Shown here in pieces: positions 1-11,624 of a stretch of DNA of 64,000 nucleotides. The notes beneath the pieces are model-generated. The model saw only the letters and a program-made list of their open reading frames with translations, did not search any database and had not been told where the DNA came from. Positions within the stretch are counted from its first letter, which is position 1, and each line of letters opens with the position of its first letter. The DNA comes from Molossus alvarezi (Eukaryota; Chordata; Mammalia; Chiroptera; Molossidae). Position numbers and translations under genes: made by a program. The stretch is taken from contig CM073891.1 in assembly GCA_037176705.1 (NCBI GenBank), positions 90,540,327 to 90,604,326 on the forward strand. Direction: 5' to 3'.

Positions 1-134
1 TTACTCTCTTAACTTGACATTCAATAGTATAAATAGAATAGGATTATTAAGATAGATTTAGGAGTAGCAGAGTTAGGCACTCTCTTTATGCATACCACCC
101 TTCCTAAATAGTTGCTCATAAAGGAACTAAAGGG

Positions 135-253
135 CAGGGCAAAACTAGGTTTACAGTTGTGAGTATGTGAAACACAGAATTTATTCCTGTATTATTATTT
201 ATTACTGTATTATTTTCCATACGAACCGAAAGCCTACTTTTGCCACACCCTTA
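135..253. repeat. Short palindromic MITE, copy 1
   Basis: About 118 bp whose left end (GGGCAAAACTAGGTTTACAG) is an imperfect reverse complement of its right end (AGCCTACTTTTGCC), around an AT-rich core containing GTATTATT. The same element recurs at 10862-10981 and, inverted, at 25432-25556. The ends resemble mariner-type inverted repeats. The family name is not certain. Confidence 0.6.
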
Positions 254-361
254 AAAAAGCAACCAGATTCACCATTAAAACAAAAATAACAAGTATACAG
301 TTGACCCTTGAACAACAGAGGGGTTAGGGGTACTGACCCCACACAGTCGAAAATCTATGCT

Positions 362-578
362 TAATTTTTTTTTTCTTTATTGATTTTTAGAGAGGAAGGG
401 AGAGAAAGAGAGAGAGAGAGAGAAACACTGATGAGAGAGAACATTGACTGGCTGCCTCCTGCATGACCCCCACTGGGGATTTGGCCCACAACCTGGGCAT
501 GTGCCTTGACCGGGAATCAAACCAGTGACCTCTTGGTGCATGGGTCAATGCTCAACCACTGAGTCACATGGGCTGGAC
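362..578 (-). mobile_element. tRNA-derived SINE (older VES-like)
   Basis: Minus-strand SINE: A-rich tail as T-run and TTATTGATTTTTAGAGAG at the left, GA-rich stretch, and tRNA-like head at the right. Nested in the Tigger/MER2-type element. Divergence suggests an older subfamily. Confidence 0.85.
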
Positions 579-745
579 AATGCACATAACTTTTGACTTC
601 CCCTACTAACAGTCTACTGTTGACTGAAAACCATACCAAGAATATAAACAGTCAATTAACATGTATTTTGTATGTTATGTATATTACATACTATAGTCTT
701 ACAATAAAGTAAGCTAGAGAAAAGAAAATATTATTAAGAAAATCA

Positions 746-993
746 GCCCTGGCCAGTTTGGCTCAGTGGTTAGTGTTGGCCTGCGGTCCAGAGAGACCTG
801 GGTTCGGTTCCCGCTAAGGGCACATACCTGGGTTGTAGTTTGTCCCCGGCCCCGGTTGGGTCATGTGGGTGACAGCCACTCGATGTGTCCCTTTCATGTT
901 GATGTTTCTCTCTCTCTCTCTTTTCCTCTCTCGTCCTCCCGCTCTATTTGAACAAAAAAAAAAATGGAAAAATGTCCTCAAATGAGGATAAAA
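746..993 (+). mobile_element. VES SINE
   Basis: Plus-strand copy starting GCCCTGGCCAGTTTGGCTCA, with B-box GGTTCGGTTCCC, a TC-rich stretch and the end AATGAGGATAAAA. Also nested in the Tigger/MER2-type element. Confidence 0.93.
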
Positions 994-1639
994 AAATAAT
1001 TTTGAAAAAAAGGAAAATACATTTACAGTACTACACATAATTACTAAAAAAAATCTTGATATATAAGTGGACCTAAGCAGTTCAAAGCATGTTGTTCAAG
1101 GATCAACTGTAATTACTTTTTATAAAAAAGCAAATAAAAATATTTTTATGTTGCTTTAGCTGATATAAAATAATCTATTATACTATGGATTTTCTACATG
1201 GTAAGAATTGGGTAAAGTTCAATTTAACAGTTTCAATCATCCAAGCTATTAAATTCTTTTCTGGGAAATAATAAAGTAAAGGATTCTTTATAAGCCCAAT
1301 CATAACTCACTAGAGAAAATAGCTCAGCCACCTCTGAATAAAGTTCAAGGATGAAGAGGACAGAAACAAAATAAAAGTGGTATGTGGAATGAATAACACA
1401 GTTTGACTCATACTGTACTTATACTGTGTTTCCCTTCCTCCCCCATCCAAAAATCAGTTATAGATATATTGATACACATCTGCCACACAGTTATAAAGCC
1501 CTGGTATTAGCTATTTAATGTCATTACATGTAAATTACATTAATACTTGTTAAGACATTATTTACGTCTATTTAAGAAAATCCAGATTAAAGACATGTAT
1601 AGAAAATTACTATTAACTGAGAAATTAAGAGTTTTTCTA

Positions 1640-1765
1640 CATATTTCATTTTACATATGAAAACTAAGGGCAAGAAGCATCAGGTGACCTGTCTAAAGTC
1701 ACACAATTAGTGACACAGGCAAAGGTGAAATCTATCTTGAATCCTAGACCCCACCGTTCCATTAA
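1640..1765 (-). repeat. MIR fragment
   Basis: Reverse-strand MIR core: matches around AAGTCACACAATTAG and the preceding GAAAACTAAG resemble the reverse complement of the MIR gene-like segment. Confidence 0.6.
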
Positions 1766-2074
1766 CTCCTATGCCTTCTACACAAATTTCAAACCATAAA
1801 GTGACTAATAATACTAACAGTACAAATATTATCACTTTATCAGTTCTCTCAGTTTGTAGTCCAATAGTTCATCATTCAATAAATACTAATAACTTTCATA
1901 ATTTAGAAAAAATATTTTCTATACATTCAAGAGACGAGGTATTTGGTTTTGACTGACAATAGTCATTTACTTAGAAAATAAATTTAAAATGATGTTCTAA
2001 AGCCCAATTAAGTATTTGTTTCAAAGGTGACACAGTAAAAAGTGATAACTGGTATAAGGCAGAGTCATTTTTTT

Positions 2075-2302
2075 TTAAACCCACACCCGAGAATATTTTT
2101 CTATTTATCTTCAGATAGAGTGGGAGGGGGAGAGAGGGGAGGGAGAGAAAAGGAGAGAGAAAGAAACATCAACTGGTTGCCTCAACCCTGTCCAGGGCCA
2201 GGGACCAACCGCTATCAAGGTACATGCCCTTGGCAGGATGGAAGCCGCTGACTCATTCATGTGCAGGCCAACCCTCTACTGCTCAGCCAAACTGGCCAGG
2301 GC
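2075..2302 (-). mobile_element. VES SINE
   Basis: Minus-strand copy ending GCCAAACTGGCCAGGGC at the right. The flanking repeat AGAGTCATTTTTT at both sides marks the target-site duplication. Confidence 0.92.
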
Positions 2303-2908
2303 TAGAGTCATTTTTTAATAAGCAAAGTTTATAGGAGATCTGGCAACAGAGATACTCTTGAATCATTTTTAATAAAATTTAATTTAATTATTCCATTTAT
2401 GAAATTACACTCAGCCTAAGAACATGTACTAAGTAAATATATATATAATGGAGGGGAATATTTTCCTTCTTTTTTTTGGATTAAAGAAAACAAAAACAGA
2501 AAACAAACAAACACCAGTCTAATGAAAAATTACCTCCTTCTGATTAAGGACAACTGTCACAGAAATGTTTTTTTTTTTTAATATTCTCATTGAACAGCAT
2601 TTCTAGTTAGTTTAAAAACTAAAAGAATATAATAAAGTCTTCCCCTTAATTATATGAAAAAGAGGAACTCTCACCAAGGTAAAATAGTTGAGAAACAGGT
2701 GGCTGAGAGGCCTCTGATGACAGGCAGGCATGAAGTTGAGAACAAATCTTATTGGAAAGCGTCTAAGCTAAAAGGTGAAATTAACCAATAAAGAAAAAAG
2801 AAAGATGTATGGATTAGGAGTTAGTGAAGAGACACTGAAATGCATTTCAGGAATATATGTTACTTCTACATAAAGTGGCCTTTAAAAAAAAATGTGTGTG
2901 TGTGTGTT

Positions 2909-3135
2909 TTTAAATTGACTTTTAGATAGAGAGGAAGAAAGAGGGAGGGAGGGAAGGAGGGAGAGAGAGAGCGAGAGAGAAACATTGATGGGAGAGAAAC
3001 ATCAGTTGTCTGCCTCCTACATGTCCCTTACTAGGGACCAAGTCCACAATCCAGGCATGTGCCCTAACAGGAAATTGAACGAGAGTTCTTGATGTTTGGG
3101 ATGATGCTCAATCCACTGAGTCACATAAGCTGGGC
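2909..3135 (-). mobile_element. tRNA-derived SINE (older VES-like)
   Basis: Minus-strand SINE with TTAGATAGAGAGG tail, GA run and a decayed tRNA-like head ending near GCTGGGC. Preceded by a short (TG)n. Confidence 0.85.
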
Positions 3136-4099
3136 TAAAGTGTCCTTTTAATAGTTACAAATTGAAAAGGTATGTTACTGATAGTCTAAATGAGGATCTG
3201 AGACAAAGCATGGACACTGCAAGGCGGTTACGGTGTCAATGCCACCTAAGTGTTATTGTACCAAATGCAGAAAAGTAATATGCTGCCTCCAAAACAGGGG
3301 TCTCCACACAGTAGAGAGAATAAGACAAACAAACTGCACAGAAGGAAAAAAAAAATTAAAATTTCTATTAATTACTTAATTATTTATTGTTAATATATTA
3401 ATACCATATTATAGGTATATTTTGTAAGTAAATAAGTATACAGATATTGGCAATATATGCTGTGTAATTTTGCCTTTTAATGACTCTATATTTTAACTCT
3501 CCATTGACTTAATAAAACATGCTTGGGACAACTGCATTGAGGGGTCAGAAATACAGATCCAAAGTTTTAAATCCAAGATCAATCTCAGAGAAAGAAACTA
3601 CACTAATTATGAGTATCTCTCTTAGTAGAGGTAATAAAATTGTGAGACACCACTGTCATATAAAGAATATCCAAGTTCTATCTAGTCATGGGTTAGGTAC
3701 CTCTCCAGAAATACATTTTATATGTACTGAAAAGACTAAAAATTTTACAACACCATAAAGTATTTGCATCCACCAATTATGTTATGATTTGTACAACATC
3801 TACCCTCTAAAATCTTAGTTTACTTTTTCCAAAGAGGCCACCACCAGAAAGCCTTCCCCATTGGTATTTGACATATGGTCACAGAAAACAAAATAACTTA
3901 ATAAACTCAAAAATAGATTAAAATATTGAGCACATATGAAGGAAAAAGAATTACAATACTGCTTTAAAGGCTAACAGATGAATGACTTCTGAGTCAGCGG
4001 CTTCTGCTTTCTTTGCCTCTGCAACATATTAGGTGCATACATTGAGGCATGTTATCTACCCTCTCTAGGTCTGTTTCTTCTTCAAAATCATCTTCACAG

Positions 4100-4325
4100 C
4101 ACAGTGGCTAAAGGGCCAGACTCTGGAGTTCAGTATCTTGAAACTGAATCCTGCTCCACCACTTACTAGTCAGGTGACCTTGAACAATTTACCTATCTAT
4201 GCCCCAATTTCTCATCTATAAAAGGGGGATATTAGGAGCTACTTCATAAGGTTACTACTGGACAGTGCCTTGTAGGTTGTCAATGATTATTAAATAGTTA
4301 GTATCATTACCATTGTTATTGTCTA
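4100..4325 (+). repeat. MIR element
   Basis: Well-preserved MIR: AGTGGCTAAAGGGCCAGACT, CTCCACCACTTACTAG, AGGTGACCTTGAACAA and TTTCTCATCTATAAAA occur in the expected order. Confidence 0.85.
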
Positions 4326-4445
4326 TATCGTAACTAATATTTATTAGGCACTATGTTAAGCACTTTGAGTCCTTCATTTAATCTCCACAGAAGCCCTATA
4401 AACATAGTACTAGATTTTCCATTTAAAAGAGAAAGTCAAAGTGCA
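4326..4445 (-). repeat. MIR fragment (antisense)
   Basis: ACTATGTTAAGCACTTTGAG followed by TTCATTTAATCTCCACA matches reverse-strand MIR 3' sequence directly after a plus-strand MIR. Confidence 0.5.
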
Positions 4446-5452
4446 CAATACTTGGCACATGGTAAGTACTACTGAAGGTAGTCAGACACTAAAAAAAAAA
4501 CCTAGTATAAGGCAAATAATCCAAAATCTAATACAATAATATTTGGTTCATGTTTTTATATTGGAAAACAAATTTAAGGAGAAAAATCAGAAAGCAATAT
4601 ATCAGTTTTTAAAAAAACAAACCCCAACAATCATTAACAGCTGTCATATATTAAGAACTCTGTATTTTGTTAAGTGTTTCCCTGAATAATTATTCTAAAT
4701 TCTGATGAGAGGATTTGAGATGCTTCTAAAAAGCAGCAGCTATATTCTCCATTATAATGAAGGCTCCTGAGGCAATAGTTATTTACCTTCACAGGGTCAG
4801 GAGTGCCATTTAAATGTATTGAAAGTCCCCAGAGAAAAAGCATATAGTTACAAAATTTAGCACTCAATTTCAGGGAGGATTTATAAAGTGCAGATGAGAT
4901 TCTTTGGGACTTTTGTCATTTATATCTTGGTACTGCTTTAAGTATACAGTATTTTTTAAAAAAATAAATGAATCCATAATACTTCAAGTGTTTGTTATTA
5001 AATTAAATAGGGTTATGTGTAGCTATTATTAATTCTCAACATTGAAAGAGGCTAGTTTCATATTAACAATGTGAAATAATATTTGAAATAAGACAAAAAG
5101 TTAAATCTAAAGTAAAAAATGAACAAATATACTAGGCAAAATTTAGTGCCTTTAAGGAAGATATTAAAACTAAATTGTACAGTTTCTAAATTTAATTAAT
5201 TGTGAGTACAGAATTAAGATATTAGATTAGTGATCTTCACTCTACGTGAAGATCTTCCTTCATCCTAGAAAAAGGCCAAATAGTACATTTCTAAGCCTCA
5301 TCTATCATCATCTGTTATTTTAAATAAGAATATAATAAACTATAATATTAGATCAGATATTAAATATTAGGCATTAATGTAAGATACATGTTTCTACAAG
5401 GATTAAACTATAATCTAAGATCTTTTTGATCAATAATTATAAAAAAACTTAC

Positions 5453-5476
5453 CGTTAGGGGCGTCTCGTCTTTTCT
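5453..5476 (-). CDS. WASL: WASL coding exon 5 (24-nt microexon)
   Basis: A 24-nt exon completing the split Glu codon of exon 4 and encoding EKRRDAPN plus the first base of a Gly codon. It has a ctaacag acceptor and a perfect GTAAGT donor. In family members this short basic peptide sits between the WH1 domain and the PIP2-binding basic region. Length and phase (2 nt in, 1 nt out) match the split codon of exon 4 exactly, which is strong evidence that it is real despite its size. The Ala differs from the Pro I recall in human N-WASP (EKRRDPPNG). Later exons are beyond the left edge. Confidence 0.95.
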
Positions 5477-5574
5477 CTGTTAGAAAATAAATTAAAAGAA
5501 TATTATTAGACATATGTAATACAAACATCAACATAAAAAATTAACTTACCTAAACTCCTTTCTTATCCCTAAGA

Positions 5575-6365
5575 TGATGTACAGGTAAGTGGCTAAAGGA
5601 GGTTTCTCTGAGGAACTGACAATTGAGCAGACATCTGAATAAAGTGAGAGAGGGAACAACATATTCAAAGGCCCTAAGAAAGAAATAGCAGGAAGGAACA
5701 TCATGAAAATGGGACTGGAGTAAGAGAAAGGAAGAGTGGAACAAGTTAGGAGAGCAAGGGACTGGATAATGTAGGCCACAGGTAAGGAATACAGGCCACA
5801 GGTAAGGAATACAGATTGGATTCTACATATAGTATGAAACTCTTATAGGGTTTTGAATATGGCAAGTGACATAATCTGTTTTTAAAAGTTCATTCTGGCT
5901 ACTATGTAAAAAAAAGATAGTAGGAGGCATAGACTGGCAACAGGGAGACTAGTCAGGGAGTTGTAGTAGTCTAGATGACAGGTGATGGTGGCTTTAATTA
6001 AGGTGATAGCAGCAGAGGACATGTTTTTGAACATGGAGCTAATGCAACTCACTGACAGGATTTATAAAGGACCATCACGGTAAGCTAGTGTGATGAGGGG
6101 GAGCCAATGCCTCTTACTGAGACTGGTAAGACTAGGCGAGGAGAAGAAACAGGTCTGATTGAGATGGGGATTGGGGAACATGAATCAAGTGTTCTATGCT
6201 AAGTTTGAAGGCTATTCTGAAACCCAACTAAAGCAGATAAATCTGAAGGTTGGGGAGAGGTCAGTAGTGGAGATAAAACTTTGGGAATCATCAGCATAAA
6301 GGCAGTTTCAAAGCTACAGGACTGAGAAAGCACAAAGGTAATGAGAATACCCAGAGACGTCTGAA
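5575..6365 (+). repeat. Ancient mammalian interspersed repeat
   Basis: Sequence of the type GAGCAGACATCTGAATAAAG, GTGACATAATCTGTTTTTAA and GGGAATCATCAGCATAAA, familiar from an old repeat common in mammalian genomes; I cannot name the family with certainty. Its upstream portion recurs at about 17762-18215. It contains an exact 20-bp tandem duplication at 5773-5812. Confidence 0.45.
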
Positions 6366-6395
6366 CACTGGGGCAAACTAAAAGAATACCAAAAA

Positions 6396-6590
6396 GGCCC
6401 TGGCCAGTTTGCTCAGTGGTTAGAGTGTTGGCTCGATTCTGGTCAAGCGCACATACGTCAGTCAGGGGTTGTGCAGGAGGCAACCAGTCAATGTATCTCT
6501 CTCGTGTCAGTGTTTCTCCACATCCCCACCTTCCCCACTCTATCTGAAAATAGACAAATATCCTAGGGTGAGGATTAAAAAAAAAATACT
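6396..6590 (+). mobile_element. VES SINE, internally shortened
   Basis: Plus-strand copy starting GGCCCTGGCCAGTTTGCTCA. The tRNA-like head lacks part of the anticodon-arm region between GTGTTGGCTCG and ATTCTGGTCAAG. Confidence 0.88.
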
Positions 6591-7536
6591 GAAAAGCTGT
6601 AGCCAATTAGGTAGGAGTAATGCAAAGAGAACTGCTATCAATCCTTGGTATTCATACTCTCACATACTAGGTTTGACACAATTTGGGCTTTAAAAAGTTC
6701 AAAAGTAGTTGAAGAATTTTAAACAAATGTAATTTCCAGAGATTTTCTAATATAGAATTCTCCAAAATTATGAGAAATACACATAAATGATAAAATAGAT
6801 TATAAACAGCCATAAACTAAAATTAAAAATTCTGGCACTGGTAAATATAAATGTATTATTCCATCTGGTGGTGTGAAGTAATTTAGTCCTATCTACACGA
6901 ATGAATGTCAATCTCCAATTTCCAAGATGATGTTATCTTTGCATCCAGAGAAGAAATACTTCTTAAATTGATGATGACACAGATTTGAAAATATATTGCG
7001 ATAAATATGAAGTTGAGAGTATAAGTTCTAAAAACAAATTACTTAGATACATGAGACTATCCTGACTTGAGAGGCATTCATGTAAATAAAAAAAAAAAAA
7101 AAAGGTGCGGGAGGGTTTGGTTGAACAAAGAATAGGAGCTAATGCTGTGAGATATCTATCTGCTAGAAACATTAGCAAAATAGTGCTCAATCAAATCAAG
7201 AGTCATTTTAGTATTACACCACTCGCCAGACTACTTTTGGGGTATGGTGTTCAAAACTGGACATCATTTTGAAGCTGGACCATTTCTTCAAATCTAGACC
7301 ATTTGAAGAAAACACAAAGTAGATTCAAAGTACAGTATACTCAGGATGATGAGTCTATACACTACATCATGTGAGAAATAAGAAAATGGAACTCGTTAGT
7401 CTCAAGAAGTACATAATAGATGGAACAAAGAACTTCCAATATTAAATGGCTACTAGGAGGAAAATAAAATAGACAAATTCTTTGTTGCTCCAAAAGTTGA
7501 ACCCCATACATGTAAGTTAAAGAGAGATGAGGTTGG

Positions 7537-7757
7537 GCCCTGGCTGGTTTGGCTCAGTGGTTAGAGTGTCGGCCTGCGTTCGGTTCCCACTAAGGGCATG
7601 TACTTCGGTTGCAGTTTGTCCCCGGCCCTGGTTGGTCGTGTGGGTGGCAGCCACTTGATGTGTCCCTTTCACGTCGATGTTTCTCTCTTCCTCTCTCTCC
7701 CTCCCACTCTAACTGTACAAAAAATGTCCTCAGGTGAGGATGAAAAAAAAAAGAAGG
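7537..7757 (+). mobile_element. VES SINE with 14-bp target duplication
   Basis: Plus-strand copy flanked by perfect AGAGATGAGGTTGG at 7523-7536 and 7758-7771, so a recent insertion. Confidence 0.95.
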
Positions 7758-8961
7758 AGAGATGAGGTTGGAATTTGAGTTAGTATGAACGATGAATCAG
7801 CTGCCTCCCTAATATTATGATCTTTCTCCTTTTGAAACATTATGTCTAAAACCTTAGAAACTACATAAAACAGAATTCTTGCACCAGGTAAAAGAGTTAG
7901 TGACCTATCAATTTTAAAGTCACTACTATATATTTTAAGAAGTATTTTTTACTCTTTTGTATACTGAAAATGTCATATACTTTAACTAAAAGAAGTCCCA
8001 GGGAGCCCTATCACCGCATCATGTCACTGAAATATACACTGAACCACAAATAATTCCATAGCATTAAATCCTTTCCTAACATGGAATCAAGTGGTAAATG
8101 CCTTGGCCCCCAAAAGAAGCAACAAAAATAATAGGCCCCTATTAATTCTCCTATTCACTCATTACAAGTGGGAAATAATAACCTAGGCAACAACCTAGTT
8201 CATTTTATTTTCATTTTCCCCTCACCTCCCACTTGGAAACCCATTAAAGGAACAATAAAGATGTATGAACTGGAATATATGCTTTTACATTCCTGTTTTC
8301 TGAATCTAGTTACTACCACTTTTATGGCTTATTTCCTCTTATTGGTAAAGTACAATCTTGAATACAGTGATCTTCAAATTGAGGTAACATGTACCCCCGG
8401 GTGTATAGAAAGACTTTTCAAAGAGTATAAGGGAATGGCTAGTTTTACAGGAACCTATTTGCTCATCTCAACTCCATGTGTAATTTCTCCTACAACTGAT
8501 CTGCTTAAGATGATTCTGGAGAGGTTCACTTTTCTTAATTCCCCTTCTACTTTACAATAGAAAGGCTTGGCATACTGTTGTCAAATAGTTCTATACCAAT
8601 GAATTTAAAGCTCCGTACTACAATGCATCATTCTATAATTGTTTTATATGTATTAGAGTATTATGCATTAAATGAAGTTCCTCATGGTTTCATTATTAAT
8701 AACATTAGGGACAGAATAGAGACAAGGCAATGTTCGTAGATCTTGTTTGCAACTTTGCTTATTTGCTTCAAGACTTGCCTAAGCATTTGTTTACAAAGTA
8801 TGAACTATTTATAAAAATGTAAGTTACAAACAGTTCCATAAGAATGCAAATTTAAAAGTCAGTATATATGGAATGCAAATAAAAAATGGTTATTAGTGTG
8901 AGTTCCTCAGTAAATCTGAAAAAAAATAGTTCTCAATAAAAATATGGTATTATGTAAGGTA

Positions 8962-9182
8962 AGGATTAGCAACTTTCTTTTTTTTTGGTAAAGGACCAGA
9001 TAGCAAATATTTTAGGTTTTTTTTGGGGGGGGGTGCCATTTAGTCTTTGTCATAACTATCCAACTGTGTTGTGGCAAAAAGCAGTCACAGACGATATGTA
9101 ACCCAACAAGCATAGCTATGTTTTAAAAAAATAGGCAGTGGGCCACATTTGTCTTATAAGCCACAGTTTGCTAGCTCCTGTT
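8962..9182 (+). repeat. hAT (Charlie-type) MITE fossil
   Basis: GTAAAGGACCAGATAGCAAA at one end and GTTTGCTAGCTCCTG at the other match a common non-autonomous mammalian hAT element. It abuts the donor side of WASL exon 4. The same family recurs at 20236-20430. Confidence 0.75.
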
Positions 9183-9210
9183 TAAAGGAATTTAAAAAAT
9201 ATATGTTTAC

Positions 9211-9307
9211 CAGATTTCCTTTGTCGTCGGCCCAACAAGTCCATAACTGCTTTTCGGAATTTTTTTGCTTCTTCTTCATTGGCAAAATTAAGAGCAACTT
9301 GACAAGT
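9211..9307 (-). CDS. WASL: WASL coding exon 4 (end of WH1 domain)
   Basis: A 97-nt exon encoding TCQVALNFANEEEAKKFRKA, then VMDLLGRRQRKS, plus the first base of the next Glu codon (phase 1 donor). This is the C-terminal helix of the WH1/EVH1 domain and the start of the basic stretch. The acceptor is ttttag on the minus strand and the donor is GTAAAC (9210-9205), a weaker match than the other donors here. I recall Thr rather than Met in AVMDLL of human N-WASP; that comparison is from memory. An old hAT transposon fossil begins within about 30 bp of the donor. Confidence 0.97.
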
Positions 9308-10523
9308 CTAAAATATTTTCATCAAAAAGGTAACAAAAAACATGAATTCAGTTTTATATAATAAAAAAGGTGATAACCAACAGAAGTACATTTCTAAAGA
9401 AGTAAAGTTAGACTTTACTAGCAGATAAGAACTCATTTTATACCTAAATAACTTAAGAAGGCAAAAAGTAAAAAGGCAAAATAAAAGACTACTACTAGAA
9501 AAGTTACCTATCAGAGTAGATACTCAAATATTAAACTGAATTTCTTTAATAAAAAAAACAAAGTAGCAAACTGAATTTGATCCTTCAATAGAACTCTGTA
9601 CATAATTTAATTAGAAAAAACAAACACTGGAAAAGTTGGTAAAATGCAGGTAAACTATCTTTACTAGTTTATGTTTTTATTTTACAGCTTAACTAAAGGC
9701 ATTATTTAAATTATAACCTTAATTCAGGTAAATTATAAAAAATGTGGAAACATACTAACATTTATTATTAATGGCAATTAATGTACTTTTAAATATGTGT
9801 ATATATTTATATCCTATCAAGACAAATATGAAAAATCATTGCTAAAGAAGAAACTACTGTCAGAAAAGCTAGATATACGATCTAATCCAAACCTTTTTTT
9901 CACTATAGAAAGTTTATGAAATACAAATATAAAAACAAAGAAAATTAAACTCACCTATAATCCATTCACTCAGATAATCCCTGTGAGCATATGGTATAAA
10001 AATTCTTCCAACAATTTCCCCAAGTATATGCAATTAATTTTTTAAATTGTTCCTCCCACCCCCATTTACTGTACTTTAGCACTCTTCTAGGTCATAAACT
10101 ATTCTTTCAGAAAATAAATTGAATAGCAATAGAACATTCAATATTTTAAAGTTACCATGGATTAGTGAACAATGAAGACTTGATTTTTATACATAAGAAA
10201 ACTAAAGCCCACAGAGGCTGATTTATTTGCCCAAAGTTATACAGAGAGATTAAACTATCTGCCCAAAGACAGAGAGAGGATAAAAATAAATAATAAATCA
10301 AACTTTTCTACATAGCAAATTACATGTACAGTCCTCTTTAAAACCTTTTATTTTTGCCCTTAAAATCTTAGCCACTTCTTCCGATTTAACTATATCTGTG
10401 AAGATTTTTAAAGTAAAATAATTCTTTTTCTATACAATGTTTACACAAAAAGTTCACAAATGCCTTCCATGGACAAATGCAAAATCAATTACATTAAACA
10501 AGGCAATAAAAAATACAACTTAC
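9308..10523 (-). other. WASL: WASL intron 3
   Basis: A 1.2-kb AT-rich intron. Apart from a MIR fragment near 10175-10300 nothing recognisable is present. Confidence 0.85.
10175..10300 (-). repeat. MIR fragment
   Basis: AGAAAACTAAAGCCCACAGA and TTTGCCCAAAGTTATACAG match reverse-strand MIR core sequence. Confidence 0.6.
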
Positions 10524-10610
10524 ATCTCCAGCAAAGGTATGAAAATATCCTCTAGGACTATTATATACAAAATTATTGTACAGTTCTTGTTCCCACAACA
10601 GTTTCCCATC
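10524..10610 (-). CDS. WASL: WASL coding exon 3 (WH1 domain, 29 codons)
   Basis: Encodes 29 residues, from [18 protein letters not shown] to TFAGD, the middle of the WH1/EVH1 domain. The exon is 87 nt and phase 0 at both ends. Its acceptor is tttttctag and its donor GTAAGT (10523-10518). The reading frame is uninterrupted and looks unchanged from mammalian N-WASP. It is too short to stand out as an open frame; it was found from protein similarity and splice sites. Confidence 0.97.
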
Positions 10611-10861
10611 CTAGAAAAAAATAAAAGTTAAAGAGTTACCAAGAAGGTAATTTCTAGGAATAAAACAAAAATGAGTAGTATTAAGGGAATTATTTATATT
10701 AACAATATCTTTCACATATAAATATGCAACATATATAATATATAAGTAACATATCATATTATGACCACTGTACACACATTATGACCACTATAAGGGATTC
10801 TTCTCAATAGAGTTATATGTGTGTTCCATTTCTAAACAGTGCTTCTCACCAGGGATAAGTA

Positions 10862-10981
10862 CTGAATGGGGCATAAGTAGGTTTACAGTTGTGAATAGGG
10901 GAAACAGAGTTTATTTTTGTATTATTAGTTATTGTATTATTTTCCAAACTAACTGTAAACCTATTTTTGCCCCACCGTGTA
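10862..10981. repeat. Short palindromic MITE, copy 2
   Basis: GCATAAGTAGGTTTACAGTT at left and AACTGTAAACCTATTTTTGC at right are near-perfect inverted repeats. It is the best palindrome of the three copies in the window. Confidence 0.65.
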
Positions 10982-11147
10982 TGTCAAAGGACTTAGGGAT
11001 TTCTTTCAAACGATTCATGTGATCCCTCACCTCCCAGAATCACTGCCAAAGTAAGCCACTGTTAGTAACAGCAGTATGCCACATCTTCCAGCTGTCTTAG
11101 GGTATAAGGATGTGGATGTTAAGAAACACTAATCTACAAAGTGCAGT

Positions 11148-11325
11148 GCCCTAGCCAGGTAGCTCAGTTGGTTAGAGTGTCATTCAGATATGTCAAGGTT
11201 CAGGCTTCAATCCCTGGTCAGGGCACATACAAGAATCAACCAATGAATGCATAAATAAGTGGAACAACAAATCAATGTTTCTCTCTCTCTGTTCTTAAAA
11301 TCAATCAATAAATAGACAAATAAAA
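11148..11325 (+). mobile_element. tRNA-derived SINE (GGTAGCTCAGTTGG type)
   Basis: Head CCCTAGCCAGGTAGCTCAGT followed by TTGGTTAGAG, a mutated B-box, then AATCAACCAATGAATGCAT and an A-rich end. It is an older subgroup shared with copies at 27009 and 59102. Confidence 0.85.
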
Positions 11326-11384
11326 ACTAATTCACTAGGCAATATGTGGCTGTTTAAACCCCCTCCCAACCACACAAAGTGCAG

Positions 11385-11520
11385 TAAATTAAATCTCATG
11401 GAAATACTCTGCAACAGACCCAGGTAGTTATCCCATTTTATGAATAAGTAAGCTGAGGCATAGAGAACTAAAACAGTTTGACTACAACTTATCTGACTGT
11501 AAGTATCACCCAAGAATTCA
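11385..11520 (-). repeat. MIR fragment
   Basis: CCCATTTTATGAATAAGTAAG and CTGAGGCATAGAGAACTAAA match reverse-strand MIR. Confidence 0.6.
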
Positions 11521-11624
11521 AAGTCAACTTTACTTTTTTGTAATTATAATTCCATTATATGCACTGCCCACGTACAAATATTAAAGAAGCTTACCTATAG
11601 AAAAGGTTTTAAAAGATAAATGGA

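Larger units (their letters stand above)
298..1109. mobile_element. Tigger/MER2-type DNA transposon fossil
   Basis: Terminal inverted repeats CAGTTGACCCTTGAACAAC (298-316) and GTTGTTCAAGGATCAACTG (1091-1109) are flanked by TA on both sides (296-297, 1110-1111), the hallmark of Tc1/mariner-pogo elements. The interior matches the non-autonomous MER2/Tigger1 group and has no transposase. Two SINEs have inserted into it, so only about 350 bp is the element itself. Confidence 0.85.
1..5452 (-). other. WASL: WASL intron 5, partial
   Basis: Sequence downstream of exon 5 to the left edge of the window. It holds a short MITE, a Tigger/MER2-type element with two nested SINEs, two further SINEs and MIR fragments, listed separately. 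No WASL exon was found in it, so exon 6 and beyond lie to the left. The segments 3140-4090 and 4450-5450 are AT-rich with nothing I can name. Confidence 0.85.
5477..9210 (-). other. WASL: WASL intron 4
   Basis: 3.7 kb between exons 4 and 5. It contains an ancient repeat (5575-6365), two VES SINEs and a hAT fossil beside exon 4. 6610-7520 and 7775-8960 are AT-rich with no recognisable gene. The 130-codon open frame at 8168-8560 has no visible domain or splice context. Confidence 0.85.

Noticed and set aside
8168..8560. 130-codon plus-strand frame in WASL intron 4
   Set aside because: No recognisable domain; part of it (GTAACATGTACCCCCGGGTG) resembles repeat-derived text.
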